DNA of 64,000 nucleotides from the NCBI GenBank assembly GCA_028583415.1, contig CM053271.1, forward strand, positions 91,654,584 to 91,718,583, written 5' to 3'. The DNA is from Protea cynaroides (lineage: Eukaryota > Streptophyta > Magnoliopsida > Proteales > Proteaceae). Below are positions 9,797-21,440 of this stretch, piece after piece. The number at the start of each line of letters is the position of its first letter. Position 1 is the stretch's first letter. Below the pieces are notes generated by a model. That model saw only the letters and a program-made list of their open reading frames with translations, made no database searches and had not been told where the DNA came from. The translations under genes were made by a program, and so were the position numbers.

Positions 9797-12009
9797 TCTC
9801 GTAGGCCTTACCCATTAAATCTGAATACTTCCACAGGAGTCCGTGAACTGAGTTAGGATAAATTAAAAGTTTTAATACAAACAAACCATAAGCACCTGTG
9901 TTGGTTGAGACAGAAATTAAATAAGACGATAATGTACATATAAAAGGTGGAACCATATATATACACTCAAACAGAAAGAGAAGACCAAAAAATTATCCTA
10001 ATAAATAAATAATATAGGGTATTTCTATAAGTTGGGTAGTTATCCAAGTATACAAGGATATAGTACAGTAGCAAGAAGGGAGCTTCTGTAAAGCAGAAAA
10101 TTGAATATCGAGTTGGTACTCACAAGATGTGAAACTCGATATATGACAAAGGAAGGATAAAATGGCTAGTAATGCCTAATTCCCTGCAAAAGTAAAGGGA
10201 AAGATCTCGGGCCGAATCCAACAGAGATAGGAGAATAACGGCCCTACATTAAGAATAAAAAATTGAACATGAGGATAAGGAGATGGTTAGGAATACTTAA
10301 AGGATTAAGACTGTGATATTCAATGTCACCTGAGCAAGGGTAATGTAGTAGCTAAGGCCTTAAGCAAAAAGGGAATTATGAAGTCTGAAGAAGGACCCAG
10401 TATAAATGCTGTCTTATGTTCCGCAACAACAGATTCAGATTTAGAAGAAGAGTAACATATAATAGAAGCTAGTGATGATCCAATTGAGCAAGAACTTATG
10501 GATGAATTACGAAACAATAGTTCGTTTGCGTTCATTACATTAAAGATCTTCTCTGAATTAATGGATGAAGTAAAAGTAGCAATTTTGTTAGATCTGTATA
10601 TAAGAACAATGCAAGAAGTTTTAGAGAAAGAAAAACCTAAGCCTGACTTACCTTGGATGCGGAGACGGTACTCAGATACAGAGGTAGATTCTGAATACAT
10701 GAAGATAAAGACTCGGATATTATAAAGAGGATAATGATAAGAGTCCATTGTACTCCATATTCAGGACATACTGGAGTACCAATATGTATCATGACCTGAA
10801 GAGATTGTACTAGTAAAGAGGGATGATAACAAAGGTGTCTTAGTGCGTGTTCCAGTGTGTGAATTATCAGCAAGTAAAGGCTGAAAGACAAAGACCAACA
10901 TGGCTCACAACAACAACTATAGGAGCCAGTCTGAAAGTGGAACTGCATTACAATGAACTATGTCATTGATTTGCCACTGACTCCTAGATCGGTTGACGCA
11001 GTATGGGTAATTGTTGATCGCTTTATGAAGATAGCTCATTCCATTGCTATACAACCTCGGTATGCTTTGGAGCGGCTAACTAAGCTATATGTGGATAATA
11101 TTGCCAGATTGAATGGTATGCATGAGAGCGTAGTGTCAATCAGAGGCTTATGCCTTATCTCGAAGTTATGGGAGGATCTACAGAAAATAATGGGGACAAA
11201 GTTGAAGTTTAGTATCGCACTTTATTTTAAACCAACGAACAGTCGGAGCGGACTATATAGATCCTAAGAGATATGCTCCGAGCTTGTAAAATTGATTTCA
11301 ATGAACTTGAGTTGAGAAGTTACCGTGAATTGAAGTTGCTACTAAGCTACCATGTAAATGTTACCTATGAAGCATGGTACAGTAGAAATATCAAATTCCT
11401 TTATTTTGGAATAAAGTCGGTGAATGAAGAATTTTAAGACCTAAGTCTATTGCAAAAAACTGTCGAGTGGCAGACAAGATCAAAGAAAAGGGGGCCAAGA
11501 CAGCTCAGGATTTTCAGGAGAGACACCAGGACCTCGAGTTCGCCATAAGTGACAAAGTGTTTTTTTTTTTTGAAGAAATCAGTTATGCGTAGTTTGAAAC
11601 GATTAGACAAGAAGGGAAAGTTATATTATATATATGTGTTGGATCTTATAAACTTTGGAGAGATGTAGAAAAGTTACACATCAATTAGCGTTACCTCTAT
11701 CCATGTTTACTGTGCATGATGTATTTCGTGTGTCTCTATTGAAGAAGTACATTGGAGATCCATATCAAAGGTATTGACCACGGAATCACTGGATTAGATA
11801 GAATGTTTAACTATTGAAGTGGTACCATCCTAGTTCACTAGTGGGAAGGTACAATGTTTCCAAAGCTAGGATAATTATTATATGAAGATAATCTGGCGAA
11901 GACAAGATGTGGAGAAGATGGCATGGAAAGAAGAAGATGCAATGCGGAAATAGAATTCCCACCTAAATTCAAATTTTGAGGACAAAATTTATTTTAAGGA
12001 GGGGGGAGT
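9797..12009 (+). pseudogene. Deleted internal region of copy 3: RNase H end and integrase relic
   Basis: Bases 9797-10250 are leader sequence alignable with 30597-31020. Around 10333-10368 translation gives GNVVAKALSKK, the RNase H C-terminal motif (normally NVVADALS), with the Asp changed. From ~10865 VKAERQRP marks the integrase zinc-finger end, and 10953-11267 gives DLPLTPRS..AVWVIVDR...YVDNIARLNG, the integrase core, followed by decayed C-terminal sequence to ~11750. The conserved SDRG motif reads SIRG, so the second catalytic Asp is lost. Several frameshifts are present. Confidence 0.75.
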
Positions 12010-14361
12010 TGTAAGATCCGTACGTTCAATTTTGAGGACGAAATTTCTTTTAAGGGTGGTGGAGTTATAAGACCCGCACGCCACGAACTTGGTCTAACCA
12101 TACATTTCGTGTCGTGACCCGTCCACATATGATGGTCGAGCTAAGTGGACCAAGTGTGTGAAGAAACCCAAGACCCAGTATGAAAATTTACTCAAAAACA
12201 GTCAAAATGAGGGTAGGGTCGCATGCCTAAATAGGCAGGTCCGACCCCCTCATCGACCCCCACCATCGATCCGTGACCAGGGGTTGCAGGGGGTCTCGGA
12301 TTGTCCGACCCCCTCATCGACCCCCTCATCGACCCCCAGTATTTGGGAAAAATAGCACGAACCGAAAATTAGGAAACTTTCCTAATTTCGATTGGAACCT
12401 TTTCTAAACTCAATGTGACTTATTTTGGGAGGTTTTACTCTATAAATAGGACGTCCCTAAGCCTTTTTCACTCCTTTTACAACCCTAATTGGATTGAGAG
12501 AAAGAGAAGAGAAGGAAGAAAAGAAGAAGAGAAGCAAGGAAGAGAAGAAAGCAAAAAGGAGAAGAGTTACAGAGAAGGAATATTCTTCTCAGGTATGGAT
12601 ACTAATTCCATGAGTTTCTACAGACCTTAGGTTAGATAATGAAGAGATCCCAAACCATCAACCCTTGGTTAGGTTTTCATAGAAGACCATGGGAGAATAC
12701 AAGAAAGCTATATAGGTGGGTGATTCATGATTTTAAACCATAGAATGTATGTTGAATGGACTGTAGGAGCAAGCCATAGGACCCCAAGCATGAATAATGG
12801 ACTGAAAGGAAGAAAATTGACCAAAACCCACAGGGGGTCGCATGGGGGTTCGATGGCCAATAGACCCTACCAGACCTTGAGCATCGACCCTTAGGGTTTT
12901 GAAAGTCCAGAATAGGGGGGGTCGCACCAGGGGTCGATCATGACTCCGACCCTATCTCTGACCCCCAGTTAACATAATGGTTTTTAAATTTAGAATAAAT
13001 TCTAATTAAATGCTATCAACTTTGTTAGGTCTTCTAGCAATATAATAACATTATAAAGGTGATTCTAAAGCTTGGAAAAGTAGCTATTAACAAGCTAAGG
13101 TGAGGAAACAAGACTCTAAACTAATTGGTTAATAACAAACTATTTTTTCTTTTCTTGAGTCCAATGCTATGCCTGATTCTATACGAATATGTTTGTAATG
13201 TGCATACAACATGTCATCCAATATTTTTATTATTTGCTCATGCATATTTACTTTATTGTTTATAACATGATGATGATGATGATGATAGGAATAGGCATGT
13301 GAATGTATGTGTGTGGTTGGTGTACTTGATGTGAGCGAGTATCAGGGGAGGTGTGATGGGGACGTCAATAAACGTTAACCTTTGGCAGGTCTCAGCACTT
13401 TAGCTCTATCTCTAACTCAAGTCTTGTGCATTAGCATCGTCGTATCGCTATTACTTTAGCAGAACTATTATGTAGTAGAGCATCAGGGGAGGTGGTCTCG
13501 GTCCTTGTAGTCTCTGACTCTACTGGGGAGGCCTTAGCTCTATCTCTATGGACATTCTGAGGGATGCTAGGGTGAAGCCTTGGATACACTTTTTGGCATT
13601 AGGATGGTTAGTTGCGAGCCCAGTTTGCAGCCCTCGCCAACATGGGCTTATGTGTTGGTATGGCATTGTATAGCAATAAACGTTAACTTTTGTTGTACAA
13701 TGTTCATGAATTGGGTGCTTGTGAGTCGACGATAAACGTTACCTTCGGGCGGTGTCACACACTTGTGTATAGAGGCGAGGTCAATAAACGTTAACCTTTG
13801 ACTACCTAAACCTTTCTATTGCATATTGCAAACTATAAACCAGACCAAAGATATGAATTGACTGCATGCATGTTGCATTGTTTTGTTTGCTCACTGAGAT
13901 GTGATGTGTGCTCACCCCTCGACGTCGAATATTTTTAGTTGATGATGCAGGTACGACTGTTGAAGATTATGTAAATGCTCCAGTGTATGGGATTGTAGCG
14001 GCGATGGAAGTTGAAGAGGAAGTGGATACACATGACTCCTCTTGCGAGTGCAACTCATGTGTATTCGATTAGATATTTTTTTTCTAGTTTTCTTTATTTG
14101 GATTTATTAAGGACATGTATTTGATATTTGTTTATGTCTCAGTTGTTACAGAATAATTTACTATTTAAATATTAATATCACAGTAGATTCTCAGTTCATT
14201 TTACTATAAGACTTCCGCTATTGTATATTTACTCTGATTATGAATGTGGATGTGTGGGGTTTAAATAAAACGGATATAGCCTACTCGAGATCCTGGTTGA
14301 ACCGTTGGTTTGTTAGCGGTTCATCACACCATTCTGAATAGGGCAGAATTGGGGTGTGACA
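12010..14361 (+). repeat. 3' LTR of copy 3
   Basis: 2352 bp, from TGTAAGATCCGTACG to GGGGTGTGACA. The older internal start TATAAGACCCGCACG is visible at 12066, behind its own polypurine tract. It carries the TATA box at 12441, arrays at 12225-12345 and 12830-12965, and the exon-like ORF at 13939-14072 (HDSSCECNSCV retained). By eye about 14 differences from the 5' LTR occur in the first ~250 bp. Confidence 0.92.
13939..14072 (+). other. Conserved exon-like ORF, copy 3, 3' LTR
   Basis: Same acceptor, phase, length and stop as 9359-9492. It reads NAPVYG and VAAME where the 5' copy has NALVYE and VATIE, so this copy is closer to the family consensus. Confidence 0.6.
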
Positions 14362-15443
14362 AAGCTCCCTACTACAGTGTAGATGCTCACACTCAATATT
14401 ATTCCTTGTATACAATTTTGTCAATTTGTCTCCTTTACTGATTTAAGCATCCGCAACTTAATGGTTATACATGCATACTAAATAGTTCGAAAACAAGAAC
14501 AATGTTGACACTTTGAGACAAATCTAGAATTTTATTTTTTTCTGTCATGAGAAAACTCAATATTATGTACAAAGTTACTTACTCACACACTCTACATCTC
14601 GAAGTTATCAGATATTAAAACTTTGATTTCAATCAGTAAACCATATCATTGCAGGTCAGTATGTAACCATCAACACATATAACTAGGAAATAAGTTCGCT
14701 CCCACTGACCTCTAGATGTACATAATTATCAATGCCAATCTCAACTAAGTTGAAAGAAGATACAACCCTGTCAAACTTCAGATACCATTACCTGGATACC
14801 TGTTTAATCCATAAATTGATTTTATAAGTCTACAAAACATATCTTCTTTATCCTTACCACAAAACCTTATGATTAAAGCATATAAACATCTTATTTTCGA
14901 TTTTATTTGATCAAAACGATCTTTACATCTATCTGATGTAACTCAAAAAAATAAAATACGCAACTAACACCTCAAAGATTTAAAGTCAATCAATAATTTC
15001 TCTTCTCTTCCACTTCGCTACAAGTCTTACTTTGTACCAATCAATTTTTCCACTAGAATCATACACTTCCTTGTATACCCATTTTGAACCTATGAATATA
15101 AAGCTCATCGATAAAGGCATAAAATTTCAAGTCTCGTTATTGTTCATAGACAACAACACATCTTTTATGACCATTAATCATTCAAGAAAAAATTCATTAC
15201 TGACAACTTGCTCAAAATCATTGGGATCTTCACCTTGCCCAATACCAAAACATCTATTTTGAAATACAACATGTGATTGGATGAAGTCACAGATCTACAT
15301 GGTCTAATATAACTCCTCATTGCCTCATCTGGCTCTGCTACTATGGCTGAAGCATCGATCTTAATGAACATTTCTATAATCATTTTATTACACTCTGGTA
15401 ACATTTTTGTTATCTCAACTGGTTGCTCTACAACCATTTTCAT
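14362..15443 (-). pseudogene. Copia reverse transcriptase relic, N-terminal and central part
   Basis: On the minus strand, 15230-15000 gives a degenerate N-terminal RT block (GSKWVYK-like, then YKVRLVAK). Around 14720-14655 a DNYVH..VSGS block leads to CVDG in place of the YVDD active site. From 14540 to 14362 it gives ILDLSQ and then ISKGDKL, which precede the segment continuing at 7423. The YVDD lesion and several stops mean no activity. The break at 7423/14362 falls inside one domain, which independently confirms the nested insertion. Confidence 0.7.
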
Positions 15444-18400
15444 GTGGTCTCAACAAACTTAAGAATCTTGTTGTATCCTTCGGATATGTTTTAACATCCC
15501 ATAAAATGACAACTCAATGTCTTAAAATAATCACTCTACTACGAGTGTTATGAAACCATGTCAGCTCTATAAGCTCAAAGAAGATAACTTAAACTAGAAC
15601 TGACTAAATATGTATTCTATTAATAATATAGGCTACAATATCAACTCTTTTCCTACAGAATCAAATACATTCTCAAACATTTGCAAACACTTACTCAAAT
15701 TTATCAGAGAATAGACCAGTATCACGTGATCTCCCACTATACAAAACTATCTCATTTAAATCCAATAGTTTTAGTTTCTTTAATAAAAGTTTTTTATCTT
15801 AATTTTTATTATTTAGAAAAACATATATGGAGTAAACTGTGACAAAAAGTCCTAAATTAAATCTTGATATCCACCAAGTCTAATAAATCCTTATTGTGAA
15901 TAACCTTTATTTATTTTAATCTTGTCATCTTTCCTTTTAATTAATTCTCACATATATACATGTTATGAACTTTGGAAGGGGGTCCAAAATATTATTCTTT
16001 ACAATCTTTCTTTGGATAATAGTCCTAAATCCTTATGACCAGGGCAGAAGATAATAATATACAATTTAACTTTTAAAGATAGATAATCCAAGAAGAATAA
16101 ATTAAAAGTTTCGGTACTCCTATAGGTTCAAACTACGATTAATGCTTAAGTATCTAATGTACTGCACCTTCTTGCTCAGAAGTTTCATAATCCTTATTCC
16201 TTTTCACTTAAGCTTCTCCAGCTTTACAACCTTTCTTTACATGTCCCTTCTAAGTCACACTACAAGAATTTCATACTACTTAGATCCATTTTATCTTGTA
16301 ATTTCTTAATATTTAATTCTTTGTCATAAAGTTTCTGACTATTCTATGGAAAAATATATTTCTTTCTATGGGTTTCTCTACCCCTTTCGCACTTTGCTTT
16401 TGTCTGGATTTGTCTTATGCATTATGGCATTGGTATTCATATTTTTTCTTTTCTTTGAACTTCTATCCTTAGTTCTTTCATTTTAGGTTCACTATATCTT
16501 TTAAGTACTATAAGTCACTAGGATCTAACTATACAGTTCTTGTGAGGAAGTAAAAATCTAAAGTATCACCTACAAAGGTTCTATTGAATTACTAACAGAT
16601 GTCTACTTATCTTTGAGCTCATCATTAATAGTTAACAGCTCTACCTTGTGCTTCCTCAAACTCCATTACTATCTATTATCATCCAAAACTGGTATTGATG
16701 GACTTGAGTAATAGAACATCTCTCTGTCATTTCTTAAAATATCAAATATTTCTTTGGATTTCACTAGGAATATCCCTTTTCAATGTTCATCATCTGAACA
16801 TTGCTTTACTTAATCTTAAGGACTGAACACCCTAAAGATCAGAATATAATTTTTTGTTGAGTACATCTAGGTTAAACAGTCCTAGACTAGTTTTCAATTT
16901 CTATGCCAATTGATAGAATTGACTGTCAATGACAGACATCTTGAGGTATTTAATCATTACATATCCACAATTATATTACAATGTAAATAATTACGAGTCT
17001 ACGATTAATATCAAATAAAATTAACTAGCAAGAATATATACATAACATGTGTAAGCTAATTTACATCTTTGAAAAGTCAACCAAGCTACACACACATCAT
17101 TTGAGAAAATATGTGCACTAGTCCTCTCGATAGTTGTACAATAACTGCGTAGGGTTAATGACTATAAAAAATCTCACCACTTTTGGGTGAATGAAAACCC
17201 TAAAGCTCAGATCCTTTAATTATGTAAATGAGTTCTCTATATTCTTTGACAATGCCACCTTTGGGTGGACAGTGTCGTTCTTTGCTACATCCATTAAAGT
17301 AGGAGTTTATATCAGTGTCACTTTTGTGTGAGCATTGTATTTTCTTACTGTAGCTTGTAAATGTATAAATATTAGATTTGAGCATATTATGATAGAACTA
17401 AGGTTGCTACTTTGGTGGTCACACTAAAATCGTTACACAACAGCTACAAACCCTAATTTATAAACTTGAACAATGTCACTTTTGGGTAAACACTATCAAA
17501 CTAAAGCATTTACAAACATAGACCTTTGAATTTGAACACATCATAATGAAACAAGGTTGTCACTTTGGTAGTCACACCAAGTTCTACCATGATATGAATA
17601 AATCCCAACCTACAGTTCATGTGGGATATTTATTTAACCATGAATGCATTAAAATATAACTTTATAAGTCTAAACATTCAAACAACCATGTACAATAGTT
17701 CAACAATCAATTTGGTGCAATAACTTTAAGAAAAATCAGTAAAAAACACTACAAATTGAGTTCCTATAGGACATTTTTTTACAATAATATATTTTTTAAT
17801 GTACCAAAATATATATCAAATGGAAGAGTATAAAAAATGGAGTCCAATGGAAGAAATTGGAGGTCAATCCGAACTTCTTAGCTCCCAAAATCATAATTTA
17901 ATATCTTTTTTCTTAAAAGAAAAAACCAAACAGACCCTTATGGGCTGTCAGCTCAGTCTGGTTCGGCTCAGACTGAATTGGCCTGTCTGGGATTGATTCA
18001 CCTTGGTTTGACTCAAACCGAACTGAATATACCTTTAACTCTTTTTTTTTAATTATCTTGGTCCAGACCGAACTAAACGGTCTGATGAAAAACCGAATCA
18101 CGATATAACTAGACGGTTCAACCATTGGTTCATATGGTCCTACCAAATGGGTTTTTTGAACAAATAATCAAGTTTTTGGGTTAGGCACTAGGGTTAGTGA
18201 TCGGGTTTGTCGGTCGGGTACTCGGATCAGGGATCACACGTGCCAGCGATCTGGTCTTGGGTCTGGCTCTGGCCTGGGCCTTGGCTGACCTGGCTTAGTC
18301 TGGCTAGGCTGAGCTGCCTTCGGTTTGGCTCGGCCCTAGTTGAGGCTAGGGTTTTCGATTCCTCGCCGATTCAACTCGGTAATGAATCGACGCTGCCAAT

Positions 18401-18682
18401 TATTATTATTTTTTTAATTTCTTCCATTCACTCTCCACTTTTGGTGACGAGTGATGCTACATCCGGCACCGAATTTTGGTGATTTTTGTTTTGCCACGAT
18501 CATCTCATCGAGCCCTTCAATTTGATATATAATATGACTATATTCCGATATCGGATGGTTTAACAAAAGATGAATCTTTGACAAATTCGATCAAAATAGG
18601 GAGAAAAAATCATAATTTCAAATCCAAATTTTCTAGTATGTCATTCCATTCAGAAACCATCGATTCTAGGTCTATATGGTTG
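15444..18682 (-). pseudogene. Copia gag/leader region, heavily decayed
   Basis: Near 16265-16205 on the minus strand, CDLEGTCKE..L may be a decayed gag CCHC zinc knuckle. Clear protease or integrase domains were not found, and the distance from knuckle to RT is too short for both. Bases 17160-17600 hold five imperfect repeats around TGTCACTTTTGGGTG. Bases 17930-18370 are a GC-rich stretch of GGTT/CTGG words. No intact ORF is present. Confidence 0.45.
17160..17600. repeat. Imperfect repeats in the copia leader
   Basis: Words of the type CA(A/G)TG(T/C)CACCTTTGGGTG followed by a GTGTC-like half recur at about 17170, 17250, 17318, 17405, 17472 and 17556, spaced 70-90 bp. They lie between the primer-binding site and gag, where packaging and dimerisation signals usually sit. 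Function is unknown. Confidence 0.6.
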
Positions 18683-18694
18683 GCTCTGATACCA
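18683..18694 (-). promoter_or_regulatory. Primer-binding site of the copia element
   Basis: GCTCTGATACCA on the plus strand is the complement of TGGTATCAGAGC, two bases inside the 5' LTR (18697-19126). It sets the element's orientation as minus. Confidence 0.93.
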
Positions 18695-18696
18695 AC

Positions 18697-19126
18697 TGTT
18701 AAAAAGAATTATACTTATGGTTCCAATTAAACCCATTCTAATCTATACAGTTACCCTAGAACACAATGGAGAAGCCATTAACTATGAATCATAAAGACAT
18801 ACTTATATGTGAAGTCTGATTCCTTTATGCTCTAAGCTTTGATTGAAATCCCTCGGCTACAGTCTTCCACAACCTCCAGAGGATATCTCTGATGTCTCTT
18901 GCTAATGAGTGCAGAGAGAACTTAATTAACTGTGGTTATGGGGACTCTAACCCAATATTTATAGAATACTGCTGTAACTCTAAAAATCTTTCCATAATAG
19001 ATATAGGGTTACCAAACCTATCTCATACCATGTGATGAACCAAACCAAATCGGTTCTATCGTGTCAATTAGACTCCTACTGAATTAACTAGTTTAGGTAA
19101 TTAATTAAGCCCACATAAATCTAACA
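18697..19126 (-). repeat. Copia 5' LTR (right)
   Basis: 430 bp, TGTTAAAAAG...ATCTAACA, partner of 943-1402. It is followed by GCAGT, the right TSD copy. Confidence 0.9.
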
Positions 19127-19196
19127 GCAGTACACGTGGCAAATGTGGTCCCACTTTTGGATGACCGTAATGAGGGAACCTAGAGCTCTAAAACCA

Positions 19197-19302
19197 TGTT
19201 AAGTTTTCTAGCTCAAAAGTTCAAACTAGTAAGTAGAGGGACTGTCACCTATATAAGACACCCAAGATTTTAGTTTTAAGCAATGTGGGACAATTCTCAA
19301 TG
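19197..19302 (-). repeat. TRIM 5' LTR (right copy)
   Basis: Partner of 802-906. It is preceded at 19185-19196 by a degenerate iMet primer-binding site (GCTCTAAAACCA). The terminal CAACA has decayed to CAATG. Confidence 0.7.
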
Positions 19303-20377
19303 AAGACAAAGGAATCTTCAAATGCTTCCTTCTTCAGCATGGAGGTCTCTTGTTCAGGTTTTCTAATAAAGAGGACTAATTAAGAGTTTTAAAAAGAAGG
19401 GTTTTTCAGTTTGGTGGAAAACCAATCTTTTTGAGGCCTTGGGAAAGATGTTTAAGACCGGAGAAGGTAGGGGTTAAGTCCATTTCTCTCTGGGTTTCCT
19501 TGCCCATATTACCTCTGCATCTCTATGAAACTGAGGTGTTGAGCATCATTTGTTCCATTATTGACCGACCATTATTTTCGGATAGACTTACCATAGCCTA
19601 GGAACTTCTTTTGTTTTCTCCAGCTTGCTTCGAATGCTTGTGTTGCACAAGATGACAAGATGTTATCACTATTAAGGATGATAATGGGAATTCTTTTCAA
19701 TTGCTGGTGGTTTACGATTGGTGTCTTGACAACTGTTCGCTATCAAAGTTTTCGAGCAATATGAAAATTCATGCCTCCATTCCAAGGGGAGGAAGATAGT
19801 TGCAAGTCTTGAGGCTGAAGAACAGGGTCTAGAGGAGGCAACTGTCATTGAATGTGGTGTGCTCAACTTAGGTTTGGTTGCTATTTCGACTGCTAAAACA
19901 GAGGTTCTTGGAGTCTTGGGTGGGGGGGTGTGAAGGGAGGCACAGTGATGGAGAAAGAACCTCTCGTGGTGCCAAAGATATCAGATACATACAAACTGAA
20001 GGTTGGGTTGACCTAGACTTTCACATCGTTAAAGGGACTCCAATTGTGATCTAGTGGCTGAAGTTCATTTGGTGCTCATATTAACACATTAATATATGCG
20101 CCAAGTGAACTCTAGCTACTGGATTACAGCTGGAGGGACTAGACAGTAGGAGACAATCTTTTTTTCTAAGATGGTATCCTATGATGATGACATTTAGTAG
20201 CTAATAGTTTCAAAATGCTACTTGACATGGATGTTTTACCTGGTGCTGAGGAGGAATCTACCTAATTTGGTAGTCAACAATTCCTGCCCCACTAATTTTC
20301 AAAAGAAACCAACTTAATTTGTCTCCTCTATACCTCGGCCACTTTTATTGCTTTAGTGCTAGATCTTTTGAGCCTAT
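19303..20377 (+). pseudogene. LINE ORF1 (DUF4283) relic, central piece
   Basis: Successive frames give LLFRFSNKED, then GGKPIFLRPWERCL, then SLWVSLPILPLHLY and PLFSDRLT. This is the canonical order of DUF4283 blocks: the F.N.ED strand, the GGKPL.LRPW turn, the W..LP.LPLHL segment. Near 19675-19740 DDNGNSF..LVVYDWC resembles the YEW..P.C segment before the CCHC knuckle, but the knuckle cysteines are mostly lost. At least three stops or frameshifts occur. The piece ends at the Tat element's left TSD (CCTAT) and would continue at 41150. Confidence 0.7.
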
Positions 20378-21307
20378 TGTTGCTACTGTAACTGGATTTA
20401 CTCCCGTATCCTGCAAGACAAGTACAGGAGGTTAACAGAGCCGGACCAAGGTGCCCGGAGTCCGCTCCAATGGTAAAGTCAGTAATAGAGTAAATAGTCC
20501 AAAGCTTGGCCAAAAGGGCAAGCTTGGAGGGTGTGGGGATGACGGAATTCAATAAGGATGTGGTAGTAGTAAGATCACCAGTAGGGAATTCAAATAGTGT
20601 TAACCTCTATCATACCTCTTGGTCGTCTATGAGTTATATGGAGTGAGAGAGTTCCAAATAAACTTCCAACTCAACTGCCTAACTACTAGGAGCGTCCGCG
20701 ATATTATCGCATGACCATTGGATGAAGATTGAATGGCTAATCTTAATGTCGTGTCACTGTAATCAACAGTTCTTGCATCTGCTAACGTGGCTATTCCAAG
20801 AATGACCAAAGAACTACACATGTGCAAACCATCGTATTTGTATATAGACAAGTTGCAATAGTCGTATCATGGATAACTCGCTAGCCAGTGGCTAGATCTT
20901 ACCATCCTAGCGAGATGATCCAACGAGATGCAACTCGTCGATGACAACAACTGCCAATTCATATAGAAAGGCGGATTAGAATATCCAGACATGTGTCACC
21001 CTCCAGTATGCCGATGCTTAGGGACACGTATTGTCACACCCCAATTCTAGACCAACCAGTAGTGTGATGAACCATCATAAGAACCAACGGTTCAAATCAG
21101 GATCTCGTATAGGTCGTTCCCACCATAATAAACCAAAATCATTCTACAATAATAATCAGAGATAATAATTAAATACCAGAAGTCTTTATTACTAATGAAC
21201 TGAGGTCTAACAATGATAAATAAATAATTAAATCCAATTGTCTTCAAATAACTCAAGACATAATGTAAATTAATCCATTACATGTCTAGTATTCAAATAT
21301 AACTAAA

Positions 21308-21440
21308 CTAATCAAAAACACATTGATCGCATTCGCATGACGGATCATGCGCTTCCTTCTCAGCTTGGCATCCATAGTCACCACGTGTCCATACAACGAC
21401 ACATTTATTTAATCCTCCAAGATGGTACATGTTCCATCAA
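21308..21440 (-). other. Conserved exon-like ORF inside solo LTR copy 5
   Basis: On the minus strand ATTTTTAG precedes VDGTCTILED, one in-frame stop, LYGHVVTMD, a one-base frameshift, then HDPSCECDQCVFD and a stop (21310-21308). The Cys motif and the terminal FD-stop are preserved although the frame is broken, as expected for a decaying once-functional ORF. Confidence 0.55.

Larger units (their letters stand above)
7424..14361 (+). mobile_element. L2.3 element, copy 3: internally deleted Ty3/gypsy retrotransposon
   Basis: LTRs 7424-9781 and 12010-14361 are flanked by perfect AAGCT/AAGCT duplications. The iMet primer-binding site follows the 5' LTR (9785-9796). Internal DNA is only ~2.2 kb: a 5' leader shared with the element at 28206, a jump to the end of RNase H (~10330), then a decayed integrase. 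Gag, protease and RT are missing. The clean TSD on a deleted element means either that it transposed as a nonautonomous copy or was deleted after insertion. Its LTRs start ~55 bp further out than those of the sister element. Confidence 0.93.
943..19126 (-). mobile_element. Ty1/copia LTR retrotransposon with three nested insertions
   Basis: LTRs at 943-1402 and 18697-19126 both run TGTTAAAAA...ATAAATCTAACA and are flanked by ACAGT/GCAGT. Next to the right LTR, GCTCTGATACCA (18683-18694) is the reverse complement of the iMet primer-binding site. Next to the left LTR, 1403-1420 is the complement of a purine-rich tract (AAGTGGAAGAT on the minus strand). Both place the 5' LTR on the right. Internal DNA carries copia RT and RNase H relics in the right order. 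Three L2.3 insertions (1423-3758, 4466-6775, 7424-14361) interrupt it. Without them it is about 6.6 kb. Protease and integrase were not recognised and appear deleted or very degenerate. Confidence 0.9.
802..19302 (-). mobile_element. TRIM-like miniature retrotransposon, split by the copia insertion
   Basis: Two ~105-bp direct repeats (802-906 and 19197-19302) both begin TGTTAAGTTT and share the word CAATGTGGGACAATTC near their end. The left repeat ends CCAACA and is followed by CTCCCCTTT, which on the minus strand is a polypurine tract. The right repeat is preceded by GCTCTAAAACCA (19185-19196), a two-mismatch version of the tRNA-iMet primer-binding site. The flanks AAGAA and AAGAC suggest a 5-bp TSD. 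Without the nested copia, the element is ~310 bp with ~100 bp of internal DNA and no coding capacity, the architecture of a TRIM. The right terminal dinucleotide is degenerate, so that boundary is the least certain. Confidence 0.72.

Noticed and set aside
18207..18482. 91-codon ORF in GC-rich sequence
   Set aside because: CTGG/GGCT low-complexity tract in the copia leader; antisense to the element and without any domain.
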